Shown: positions 9,285 through 17,508 of the stretch, piece after piece
How the letters are laid out: each line of letters begins with the position of its first letter
How positions within the stretch are numbered: the first letter of the stretch is position 1
From: Bradyrhizobium sp. CCBAU 53421
GTDB lineage: Bacteria > Pseudomonadota > Alphaproteobacteria > Rhizobiales > Xanthobacteraceae
NCBI RefSeq assembly: GCF_015291625.1
Contig: NZ_CP030047.1
Location: 7,006,001 to 7,070,000, forward strand
Direction of reading: 5' to 3'
Length of the DNA: 64,000 nt
The notes under the pieces: model-generated
Databases searched by the model: none
The model's input: only the letters and a program-made list of their open reading frames with translations
Told to the model about the DNA's origin: nothing
Program-made: the position numbers and the translations under genes

Positions 9285-9653
9285 CTAACTTTTGCTGGCA
9301 CGCGCCTTGCCATCACCTTTTGCGGCCTGCTGCTGTCGATACGCAATCGGCGGCATTTTCATCAAACCCGCAAAGCTTCGGCTGAAACTGCTCGCTCCGG
9401 TGTAGCCAAGCCGTAAGGCGATGTCCGAAATGCGTTCGGTGGACTCGGCAAGGAGGCGGCAGGCAGTATCGAGACGGACTTCGGCGACCTATTCGCTGCA
9501 ATTCGTCCCCATACCAGCGAGGTGTCGCTGCAGCGAACGCACGCTGAGGCCCAGTCGGCGCGCCGTGCGCTGCACAGCTGCGACATCCTGACGCAGCAAC
9601 GCCGAAATCGCCGCTCGGACAGAGTGTCGGGATGGCGAAGAGACGGGTTTCAT
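9285..9653 (-). pseudogene. AraC-type DNA-binding domain, interrupted by a nonsense codon
   Basis: Reading the minus strand from ATG 9653 gives the start of an AraC helix-turn-helix domain (ARRLGLSVRSLQRHLAGMG), then an in-frame TAG at 9489-9491 (codon 55), after which the same frame continues cleanly with VAEVRLDTACRLLAEST, ERISDIALRLGYTGASSFSR and SFAGLMKMPP to a TAG at 9285. The two halves join into one standard AraC domain of about 120 residues with no frame change, so one base substitution (TTG to TAG is the simplest) inactivated it. The N-terminal sensing domain is also missing. Confidence 0.75.
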
Positions 9654-9932
9654 GCGCACGTTATGAAGGATTGCAAGCGTGATCTCCTTACTCAGACCGC
9701 TGCTGCTTGCGATCTTCTTATAATGTGATCGAATTGGTGGCCCGTCTGGCCATGGGCCGCCTAAATTGCAATTTCGGATTCAAGGTCAATTGCGCACGTC
9801 TCAGCCTCACATGCTCCGCTGCAATGCGGCGCTCCATGCATCCATCAAGCAGATTTCGCGATCGCTCCTCATACTCTTGCGACGACAAAGCGCGGCCGTA
9901 AAGATGAACGCCGCACGCAGGGGACGAGCAAC

Positions 9933-10934
9933 ATGAGCGGAATTCCCCTAACCCGCTGCCAATTCCTCATTCCATTTGCAGACATTCATAACGAGATCGG
10001 AGCTCCCACCGCGACGCTCCTGTCGAAATTTGGCCTCCCGACAGCGCTGCAAGAAAAAGCCGATCATTATATTCCGATATTGCCTGCCATATCGTTTGCG
10101 CAAGCCGCGCAGAGATCGCAGGGCATCACGGATATTGGCTTTCACGCTTCGCAACGGCTGCAGTTCTGCCACCTGAGTGATAAGCTTCGAACCATCATCA
10201 GCTACTCTCCAACGCTGTTCGCCGCCCTGCAGCAACTGTGCAAGTGGGCATCGCTCGAAGACACGAACTTGTACATGTGGCTGGAGCGCCGCGGCGATCG
10301 TGTAATAATTTGCAGCAAGCTGGGCGGGACTACCGGCATGCTCCATCTTGAACACTCACAATGGCTGCAGAACGTCTTCGTCATCCACATTGTTCGACAG
10401 TTCGCCGGGTCGGAGTGGGCTCCCTCAACGATGGCCTTTGAGGCGAATTATGCACCAGGCTCGGAAGCTCAGGCTTTCTGGCCGAATACGCGCTTTCTGC
10501 CGGGCCAGGAAGCCTCCTGGATTGATGTGCCCGTGGCGCATCTCGACCTACCCAGCCTGACACACGATACGGTGATGAATCTCTCCGAGGACGAGCCTCA
10601 GCCGTTCGGCGACGAGCTTGTCAGTGCACTTAAGCTGATGCTGCCTTCTTACCTGGATGAGGGAATCCCGGCGGTCGCGAAAATCGCTGAGATGGCGGGC
10701 ACAAGCGTCAGGAGTTTTCAACGCAAACTCTCAAGCGTTGGCCTGACATATTCAAGCTTGCTCGAATTGATCCGTTTTGAGAATGCCGCCAAGCTTCTAC
10801 GTGAGACGGACGCCAAGATCATCGAAATCGCGTTCTCTTCCGGCTATGCCGATCCGGCGCATTTTTCGCGTGCGTTTCGCCGTATTTCCGGCGCTACGCC
10901 ACGCGAATTTCGGGAGAAATGGAGACCGCGGTAG
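9933..10934 (+). CDS. AraC family regulator with arabinose-binding-type N-terminal domain
   Basis: A complete 333-residue regulator. Residues 20-210 resemble the arabinose-operon-regulator N-terminal domain of the OruR/ArgR-like AraC subgroup (PF12625), and residues about 235-330 form the helix-turn-helix pair (VAKIAEMAGTSVRSFQRKLSSVGLTYSSLLE; IIEIAFSSGYADPAHFSRAFRRISGATPREFR). This is a different AraC subgroup from the genes at 4226, 11959 and 13190. Neighbouring genes give no clear target; the adjacent pseudogene at 9285-9653 is a decayed member of a similar subgroup. Confidence 0.9.
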   Translation: MSGIPLTRCQFLIPFADIHNEIGAPTATLLSKFGLPTALQEKADHYIPILPAISFAQAAQRSQGITDIGFHASQRLQFCHLSDKLRTIISYSPTLFAALQQLCKWASLEDTNLYMWLERRGDRVIICSKLGGTTGMLHLEHSQWLQNVFVIHIVRQFAGSEWAPSTMAFEANYAPGSEAQAFWPNTRFLPGQEASWIDVPVAHLDLPSLTHDTVMNLSEDEPQPFGDELVSALKLMLPSYLDEGIPAVAKIAEMAGTSVRSFQRKLSSVGLTYSSLLELIRFENAAKLLRETDAKIIEIAFSSGYADPAHFSRAFRRISGATPREFREKWRPR

Positions 10935-11096
10935 GCACAGCCCCTGCCCTTGACGCATCGCTTCCGTTTTCGACGGCAGCCCCTTCCGATTGGCGCGGAG
11001 GCAGTTTTCGCCGGCGCAAGCCCGCTATGGAAAGCGCGCCACGAGCATTCGTCGAGCAATTCGGGACTGCACAAGCGGCGGTCGGACGGCGGCGCG

Positions 11097-11582
11097 CTAA
11101 TAGATCGGACGCAGTTGGAGCCCGGAAAGGCCGAGGGTCACATTGACAGCTACCGAGCCCTCTACCGAAACGGGCTGCAACGCAAATGACCGCCCCGACC
11201 CACCGACAAGAACATTGACGCCGGCGCCTAAACCGAGGCCGATGTCGCCTGACGCCCCGACATATTCGCCGGCGAGAGCTCCGGGCGGAGGGCCTGCCGT
11301 CGGGGCAAGGACCGCCCAAGCGAGTGCGCCTCCGGCCGAAACGCCGATATCGATTCCGACGGTATTGAGGGCGCCTTCATAGAGTTGTGTCGGAAATGGC
11401 GAGTTTTGTGTAAAGCGACACGACATCGATTGATGGCCGAAGATGACAAACCCGACGCTAGGGTCGAGCTTGCAAGCCAGCATGCCGATCTGGGTCCACG
11501 ATGCCTGCTGGGCGCCTGCGGAGGACACGGAGCCGGACCATGCACAGAGGAGGCAGAGGACAGCCAGAATTCGTGCACGCAT
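11097..11582 (-). CDS. DUF992 family exported protein
   Basis: A 161-residue protein with a signal peptide (MRARILAVLCLLCAWSGSVSSAGA). The mature sequence has the DUF992 signatures: a start with IGMLACKLDPSVGFVIFGHQSMSCRF (two conserved Cys), then a Gly/Ala-rich beta region containing GEYVGASGDIGLGLGAGVNVLVGGSGRSFALQPVS. It is probably periplasmic or outer-membrane associated, of unknown function, and has the usual family length. It converges with the AraC gene at 9933. Confidence 0.85.
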   Translation of the reverse strand: MRARILAVLCLLCAWSGSVSSAGAQQASWTQIGMLACKLDPSVGFVIFGHQSMSCRFTQNSPFPTQLYEGALNTVGIDIGVSAGGALAWAVLAPTAGPPPGALAGEYVGASGDIGLGLGAGVNVLVGGSGRSFALQPVSVEGSVAVNVTLGLSGLQLRPIY

Positions 11583-11958
11583 TTCGCTTCCCGATCCTCT
11601 CGCAGCAACTCGTTGATCGCGGATCGGCGCTTGGTCCCGACCGCGTTCTGTTTTCGCAGAGGAGCATGCGCGATGCCGATGCGACTATGCAAAAACGGCA
11701 CGCCGCTTCCGTCGTGAACGAAAACTAGCACTTCGATGGCGGGATGGCGGGCGAGAGGCCAATGGCCGAGCCACTTAATTCATCACCTACGTCTGTCCTA
11801 GCATGGGTTCGAACGAGGGGCTGGACAAGAGTACCCAGCAACGAACCGCTCATATTGATCAGAAGTTGTGTGCGACATAAGGTGCTTTTCCGAAGACGAC
11901 GCTATTGTCGAGCGTTCTCTGGTATCCGAATGAAGCGCGGAGCATTCAGGTGTTCTGG
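11583..11958. other. Intergenic stretch without a supported gene
   Basis: About 375 bases between the divergent DUF992 and AraC genes. It presumably holds both promoters; no clear operator or small gene was recognised. Confidence 0.5.
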
Positions 11959-12963
11959 ATGAGAACGATAAGGATCGAGGATCCGCTGCTCTCCCCGAGC
12001 GCAATCCAGGGATGCGAGGTCAATCTATTTCCAACAAAGCGCGGCGAGTTCGAACTGAAGATGGAGCAGATTGGATTGGACCGGCTTTGGATGAGCCGGT
12101 ACGAGGTAAATCTGCCGCAGGTCAACCGAATTGCCGTCCGGCCGGGCCGAAGATCCATTGGCTTTCTGACGCAATTGGATGGCGCTCCGATGCAGCACTG
12201 CGGCGTGGACGTCGCGCCGGGCGACATCATCATCGACAAGCTCGACGTGTCGCATCAGCGTTCCGACGCCAATCACCGCTATGCCTCCATGTCACTCACC
12301 GAGGATGATCTGAGTGCAACGCTGGCGACTGTCGTTGGATCTGACCTTCTGGAAAAGTTGACAACGCGCGTGGTTCGACCCCACCCGGAGTTGATGTCGC
12401 GCCTGTTGAAGATGCATCAAACCGTCGGCGATCTGGCCCAAACGACCCCGGATGCTCTGGAGTCGCCGGAGCTACGTCGCGGGGTCGAAGAACAATTGTC
12501 CCATCTAATGGTTCGATGCCTCGCGGAAGGAGCCGGCATCGAGATCACGAGCAACAGGCAGCGCCACGATGCGATTATCGCGCGGCTCGAGGATCATCTG
12601 GCCGAAAATTCCGACCGTGCCGTCTACCTGACCGAGCTCTGCGCTGCGACCCGCGTTTCCGAGCGGACGTTGCGATCGGCCTGCGAAGAGCATCTCGGCA
12701 TGGCTCCAATGCGCTATCTCGCCTTGCGACGAATGCATATGGTCCGGCGCGCACTGCTGCGCGCTGACGCCTCCACGGCTACAGTCACCCGTATCGTGAC
12801 CGACTACGGGTTCTGGGAGCTCGGGCGCTTCTCGGTCGCCTACCGCACCCTGTTTGGAGAGTTGCCCTCGCAAACACTGCGGCGCCCCGCGCAGGACCCC
12901 GATCTTCATCTCATTCGTCCCACGACGCTGCCGACCGAAGTTATCGTGGGACGGCTTCACTAG
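11959..12963 (+). CDS. AraC family transcriptional regulator
   Basis: A 334-residue regulator with an N-terminal cupin-like domain and C-terminal double helix-turn-helix (about residues 215-320: VYLTELCAATRVSERTLRSACEEHLGMAP; VTRIVTDYGFWELGRFSVAYRTLFGELPSQTLRR). The C-terminal motif is shared with 4226, 8386 and 13190, so these form one paralogous subfamily. ATG 11959 is preferred over an upstream TTG (11905) because it starts the conserved N-terminus and has AGGTG upstream. Its effector and targets are unknown. Confidence 0.85.
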   Translation: MRTIRIEDPLLSPSAIQGCEVNLFPTKRGEFELKMEQIGLDRLWMSRYEVNLPQVNRIAVRPGRRSIGFLTQLDGAPMQHCGVDVAPGDIIIDKLDVSHQRSDANHRYASMSLTEDDLSATLATVVGSDLLEKLTTRVVRPHPELMSRLLKMHQTVGDLAQTTPDALESPELRRGVEEQLSHLMVRCLAEGAGIEITSNRQRHDAIIARLEDHLAENSDRAVYLTELCAATRVSERTLRSACEEHLGMAPMRYLALRRMHMVRRALLRADASTATVTRIVTDYGFWELGRFSVAYRTLFGELPSQTLRRPAQDPDLHLIRPTTLPTEVIVGRLH

Positions 12964-13189
12964 CCCAAGCATTTACTTTACCTTACCGCGCAAATCGACA
13001 GGCCATTTTTCGCCAATTCGGCTCTCGCTCGAAATTTCATTTCCGCGCCTCTTTGAGCGCGCCAATTCGTCTCGCGCGCCGGAATTGCATAGTCGCCTCC
13101 CATCCGTTGACTGATGGTGGCCCATCGAGGAAGCCCTTGGGCATCAAATGGTCGCGAGAGCCATTCGCCCGTCCGATGGGACAAGGGAT

Positions 13190-14131
13190 ATGGCTGAGCG
13201 CTCCATTTCAAGGTTTGACGATCCAGCAGCCTACGAAGCCGGATTTGGTGACGCCGGTGTAATTCTTACGATAACTGGTCCCGGAGCTTTCGAAGCGGAG
13301 CTACTGCGGCTGAAACTGGAGCATCTCGTCATCGTACGGTTGCGCGAATGGCTACCGCGAGTTGCCTGCATTTCGCTTGCAGCCGACAGGGTCTATCTGT
13401 CCTTTCCGGTTGGCCGGACGAGCCTGGAATGCGACGGGTTTGCCTTCCAAAGCGACCGGATCGCCTTTCATGGCGCAGGCCAACAGGTGCATCAGCTATC
13501 GAGCGGGAAGTGCCAATGGGGCCTGATATCCCTGCCTCTCGATCAACTTGCAAGCAGTGGCGCGGTATTGACCGCCCGGCCGATCCTGCCACCGCGCTCC
13601 ACCAGACTGCTCCACCCTTGCGGCGCGGACCTGTCCCGTTTTCTAAGCCTGTTTCGGCACGCCTGCCATCTGGCGAGGCCCGCAGGCAAACTAATCGAGC
13701 GGCCCGAAGTGGCAAGAGCGCTCGAACAGGAGATGCTTCATGCCGTGATCCATTGCTTGGCCGGCGACGGGATGGAAGACAGTTCCAGGACACGCTCCAA
13801 CCACACCGCCTTGATGACACGGTTCGAAACAGCGCTGCACAAATCCGTCGACCGGAAGGTCACGCTGCCCGATCTTTGTGACGAAATCGGCGTGGCCGAA
13901 CGCACATTGCGGATGTGCTGTCGCGAGTTTCTCGGCGTCAGCCCGATGCGATACCTCTTGCTACGCAGGCTGAACAGCGCACGCGCCGCACTGCGGCGCG
14001 CCGACCCGTCTACAGCGAGCGTCGCCAGCATCGCGCGGGAGCATCAATTCATTGAACTCGGACGCTTTGCCGCGACATACCGTGCCGCTTTCGGAGAAGC
14101 ACCGCTAACGACGCTTCAGCGCAAAGCCTAG
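13190..14131 (+). CDS. AraC family transcriptional regulator
   Basis: A 313-residue regulator, arranged in tandem with the gene ending at 12963. The N-terminal half is a divergent cupin-like domain. The C-terminal half carries VTLPDLCDEIGVAERTLRMCCREFLGVSP and VASIAREHQFIELGRFAATYRAAFGEAPLTTLQR, the AraC double helix-turn-helix. I chose ATG 13190 because it aligns with the start of the paralogue and has AAGGG upstream; ATG 13148 in the same frame is an alternative. The Gln in REHQF replaces the Gly usual in the second helix-turn-helix (YGFWE), a possible sign of altered DNA contact. Confidence 0.82.
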   Translation: MAERSISRFDDPAAYEAGFGDAGVILTITGPGAFEAELLRLKLEHLVIVRLREWLPRVACISLAADRVYLSFPVGRTSLECDGFAFQSDRIAFHGAGQQVHQLSSGKCQWGLISLPLDQLASSGAVLTARPILPPRSTRLLHPCGADLSRFLSLFRHACHLARPAGKLIERPEVARALEQEMLHAVIHCLAGDGMEDSSRTRSNHTALMTRFETALHKSVDRKVTLPDLCDEIGVAERTLRMCCREFLGVSPMRYLLLRRLNSARAALRRADPSTASVASIAREHQFIELGRFAATYRAAFGEAPLTTLQRKA

Positions 14132-14342
14132 CTGTTGTTCGACGAGCCGGTCGACGACGGCGATCAGACTGCAAATTGCAGATGAACGAGAGCTCGATCC
14201 ACCACGCCGGACGATGCAGAAAACATCATGATTGGACGCCCCTTCATTTCTGCCGATTTTGCATAGGCGGCCGGTTTCGCGGTGTCTACGGTCCGCATCG
14301 ACCAACCGCCGGAAGCCTCCGGCCGATCGCAAGGAGAACGAG

Positions 14343-15002
14343 ATGCGCAACAAGAAGGGCATGCAGATTTGCATGGCGTTGCTGGCAGCGACGTTACTGC
14401 TCGACACCGGGACCGCGCCGGCTCAGAACGCCACGCAAGGACAATTGAAGACGATCGGCTCGCCATCTGCTGCGCATGCTCAAATTGTGCCGTCGCTTAT
14501 CGTTCTCAATTCCCGCGGTGCGACATTGCAAGGCGACAGTCTGGTGTTGACCGGGATCATGCCGAACTCGATCATATTCGCGGACCGGCCCGTGCGCGCC
14601 GCCGGCCATCAACTGACGGCTGACATCGTGGCCGACTGGGGCACAGGCAAGGACAGCTTTGCCAGCGATCCTCCGAATGCGACTGTTTCGGCTTTCAACA
14701 GCAAGGACGGCACCGTCAAGGACGCCGTCGTCGTCCTGAAGAATCCGAAGCTGGACGGAGACAAGTTGATCTTCACCGTTCAGACACTCGAAGGCGATCT
14801 CACCGGAGCGGACGGCGCGGCCTCGATCTTCATCGATATTATCGGCCGCCCCTTTACACCGCTTTCCTTTGCAGGCGTCGCGCGGCGCACCGCATACCGG
14901 GGCGCAATGTATGCCGGTGCTGCAGCCGTTGGAGCTGCCGCCGTAGGAGCTGCCTATGCCCGGCCCTATTGCGGCTATTACCCCTATCCTCCTTGCTACT
15001 GA
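14343..15002 (+). CDS. Exported protein with Tyr/Pro-rich tail, paralogue 2
   Basis: A 219-residue exported protein, clearly paralogous to the product of 2606-3262. It shares IVPSLIVLNSRGA, SIIFADRPVRAAGH, DWGTG.D.FA..PPNATVS, VVLKNPKL.GD, ASIFIDIIG.PFTPLSFAGV and RRTAYRGA, plus an identical CGYYPYPPCY end. The signal peptide is CMALLAATLLLDTGTAPAQ. The ATG at 14343 has an AAGGAG site seven bases upstream; the frame is open further 5' without family similarity. Function is unknown. The two copies differ mainly in the signal peptide and the Ala-rich spacer before the tail. Confidence 0.82.
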   Translation: MRNKKGMQICMALLAATLLLDTGTAPAQNATQGQLKTIGSPSAAHAQIVPSLIVLNSRGATLQGDSLVLTGIMPNSIIFADRPVRAAGHQLTADIVADWGTGKDSFASDPPNATVSAFNSKDGTVKDAVVVLKNPKLDGDKLIFTVQTLEGDLTGADGAASIFIDIIGRPFTPLSFAGVARRTAYRGAMYAGAAAVGAAAVGAAYARPYCGYYPYPPCY

Positions 15003-15846
15003 ACAGGTCTCGTGCCGGGCGGCACGTAGCGGTCGCCCGTGCAAGGACCAGCGATCACTTTGCGTCGCAACAGCCACCCGTTTTCAACAGAATCGGCCAC
15101 AGGCAGAAGTCGGGGCTTGAAGAAGCTCCGTCTGCTTTACACCCAAACACCGGATGAACTGAGCTGACAGTGATGGCCTCGCAAAAATGACCTTCCTCCT
15201 CGTCAGCGCGGTTCGCGGAACCGCGTCGTCGACGCATCCTTCTTAATTGGGGTCGATGAGACCAAAGCGTCTCAAGCGACGTCGGCACGCACGGGTTTGC
15301 GTGAGGGCGAGATTCGGATAAGGATCGGCAGCGGCGCCCCGCGTTGGGCCACCATCTAGCGCGCGAAATCGCAGAAAATCGTACGATTGGATGCGGGAGC
15401 GCTACCGCTTTTCCCCACACCAGGCAGGCCTACGATATCGCATCCAATCTTACGGATAGGCAGTTCGTGAGCTTTGGGCGAGCGGAGCTTTACGTTCATA
15501 CAGGGGATGTTGAAAGACGCCCACCGGTCGGGCGAAAGCAGCCTCTGTCGCGGAAAATCCGAGGCGAGCGCAATTTTCGGTACCGCGATCGTGGGATTGG
15601 ACGGGGCGGGGCCCCTCGTCGGAATCCATCCAGTGGGGATTGCAGGTTCAAATCGGGGACCTAGTTTGCTCTCAACTTGCGAAATCAAAAAGGCGGCCCG
15701 AGCGGCGCGGCCGATCCTACGGCGTCGCAATCAGATCGGAACAATCCATGCCACGGGCAGGCCGCTGCGCTCTGCATCCACCATTTCAGCGACGTCGCCG
15801 TCAGGCTGGTCGCCCATGCAGGCCAAGAACTGCCTCGCCGTCGATG
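15003..15846. other. Long non-coding or decayed stretch
   Basis: About 840 bases between the exported paralogue and the hydrolase remnant. Open frames exist on both strands but none has recognisable family content or a good start. A T-loop-like sequence near 15650 was examined and rejected as a tRNA. The last 130 bases may include the out-of-frame continuation of the adjacent hydrolase remnant. Confidence 0.45.
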
Positions 15847-16008
15847 TCAAACAACCGGATCGCCTTGCCCCATTTCGACATAGGCGAGTTCGGCACCGTT
15901 TGCGGAAATTCGCTTCACGTCCTGAGCGATCGCGGTCGCCGCCAAAAATATCAACATTGCAGTCCTCAAAATGACCCTGAACATTTCCGTCACCATCGAC
16001 GTGCGCAT
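15847..16008 (-). pseudogene. N-terminal fragment of an exported alpha/beta hydrolase
   Basis: The minus strand reads a signal peptide (FRVILRTAMLIFLAATAIAQ) followed by RISANGAELAYVEMGQGDPVV, which is the characteristic first strand of an alpha/beta hydrolase just before the oxyanion HG motif. The frame stops immediately after PVV (TGA at 15847) where LVHG would be expected. A neighbouring frame continues open for about 40 residues but is not recognisable. It overlaps the 3' end of the Crp/Fnr gene by 19 bases on the same strand, so the pair was probably an operon before decay. Confidence 0.6.
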
Positions 16009-16733
16009 TGCTTTTTGTTGCTGCCCGATCGATCCTCGGCGAGTTCCCGAAGCGGATTGGCATCGAGTACGACGATGCTGCCGTGCTCGAGCCGAACCCA
16101 CTCACGCGCGGTCCAGGCGCGCAACTGCTTGTTGATGCTCTCGCGCGTCATGCCGACCATCTCGCCGATTTCCTGTTGGGTAATGGCGATCGTCCGGCTT
16201 CCGGGGTTGAGCTTGCGCCCTTCGGTCAGGTGAAGTAGCGCGCTGGCGAGCCGGCCCGGCAGATCGAGCAGGATGAGTTGTTCGACCTGCTCGCTGGTGT
16301 GGCGTAGCCGCTCACAGAGCAGCTCGATGAATTTCATCGCCAGTGCCGGTTGGCTTCGCACGAAAGGCAGAAAATCTCGACGGTCAATGACGAGGATCTC
16401 GCAATCGGTGTTTGCGATGGCATCGGCCGTCCGCCCCTTGCCGGTAAGAACCGCAATCTCGCCGACCATCTCACCCGCTCCGATCAGATTGAGAATCGCG
16501 TTGCGGCCTTCTGACGAGGAGATACTGATCTTCACCGTGCCTGAAATTAGCGCAAACAGGTTGTCTCCCGGATCGCCCTTGGAGAAGATCGTCGCTCCTC
16601 GCTTCAGCGAAGTGTGTCTGGCGTAACGGCAGAGCTGGTCGAGCGCTTCGGGCGCAAGATCGGAGAAGAGCGGATGCTTGCGCAATACCGCCCACTTACT
16701 GCAAGCATTTCCTGCCTGATCCTGAGACATCAC
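15990..16733 (-). CDS. Crp/Fnr family transcriptional regulator
   Basis: The 247-residue product has an N-terminal cyclic-nucleotide-binding-type beta roll (about residues 20-140: LKRGATIFSKGDPGDNLFALISGTVKIS; GEMVGEIAVLTGKGRTADAIA). This is followed by a dimer helix and a winged helix (about 165-235: ITQQEIGEMVGMTRESINKQLRAW) of the Crp type. It lacks the N-terminal cysteine cluster of FNR, so it is not an iron-sulfur oxygen sensor; the family often responds to cAMP, NO or redox state. ATG 16733 or the next Met codon can serve as start. A broken hydrolase gene follows directly. Confidence 0.9.
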   Translation of the reverse strand: MMSQDQAGNACSKWAVLRKHPLFSDLAPEALDQLCRYARHTSLKRGATIFSKGDPGDNLFALISGTVKISISSSEGRNAILNLIGAGEMVGEIAVLTGKGRTADAIANTDCEILVIDRRDFLPFVRSQPALAMKFIELLCERLRHTSEQVEQLILLDLPGRLASALLHLTEGRKLNPGSRTIAITQQEIGEMVGMTRESINKQLRAWTAREWVRLEHGSIVVLDANPLRELAEDRSGSNKKQCARRW

Positions 16734-16895
16734 GGTCAGAACTCCAGACGCGGAATCCGCAGAACGAGCTTCCGGAAATCGGCAACCTTGCTACAGAAGA
16801 CACCGCCTACCGCCTGCAGTTGTAAGTGGAAGAAACGCGGGCATCTCCGAATCGCGGACATTTGTTTGTTCCGGAAGGGTATAGGATAGCCTAGG

Positions 16896-17399
16896 CTATT
16901 GCTTGGGAGGCGGTGCCAAAGTGCCGATCTGGTGAAGCTGTGCAAAGCGGTCGGGGACTCCCCAATGCTCAACCAATTTGCCTTTCTCAAAGCGACAAAT
17001 ATCGATCACCGTGAAGGAAACAGATTTTCCTGAGCGCGAGTGTGTTCCAGTGCATGTGCTTCGCCCCCATATCTTGCTGCCACTCTCGACGAGGTCTTCA
17101 ACTGTCAGAGAGAGGTTGCTTATGTTGCGGCGCGCTGTTTGGATTTGATCCTTCAAAATCTCAGGTCCGGGAACGTCTGTCTTGGCGAGGTATTCGTGTT
17201 CAATCAGCCTTTCGGCGCAGACTTCATCCGCGATGGACAAGTCACCGCGGTTGAAGCCGCGATCGATGATGGCGTTGAACAATCGGACATTCGTTGAGGG
17301 GCCGCTTTCTTGAGCCACCGCAGGGTGGATTTTCGCAGAGCAGATAGCGATGCTCGCGAATATTGTCCCAAAGAGCCGCCTTGTAAGGCTTGTTTTCAT
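16896..17399 (-). CDS. Exported SnoaL-like (ester cyclase family) protein
   Basis: A 167-residue protein with a basic signal peptide (MKTSLTRRLFGTIFASIAICSA..AVA). The mature part fits the SnoaL-like / predicted ester cyclase fold: LFNAIIDRGFNRGDLSIADEV, HEYLA..VPGPEILKDQI, VEDLVESGSKIWGRSTCTGTHSR, ICRFEKGKLVEHWGVPDRFAQLHQIG. The FxxGKLVEHWxVxD motif is diagnostic of this NTF2-like group. Export is unusual for the fold and the substrate is unknown. ATG 17399 is preceded by GAGGAGG, which decides the start over an upstream in-frame codon. Confidence 0.82.
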   Translation of the reverse strand: MKTSLTRRLFGTIFASIAICSAKIHPAVAQESGPSTNVRLFNAIIDRGFNRGDLSIADEVCAERLIEHEYLAKTDVPGPEILKDQIQTARRNISNLSLTVEDLVESGSKIWGRSTCTGTHSRSGKSVSFTVIDICRFEKGKLVEHWGVPDRFAQLHQIGTLAPPPKQ

Positions 17400-17508
17400 C
17401 GCATCCTCCTCTGTGGGGAATTGGACATGCGGTAAAAGGCTTTGCAAAGGCTTTGCGATGCTGATGGCTTATTGTCTGACATGACCAAATCTTCAAAGAA
17501 ACACGGCG

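Noticed and set aside
15640..15675. T-loop-like sequence GCAGGTTCAAATC suggesting a tRNA
   Set aside because: The flanking bases (TGCAG and GGGGA) do not pair, and no acceptor or anticodon arm could be built upstream.
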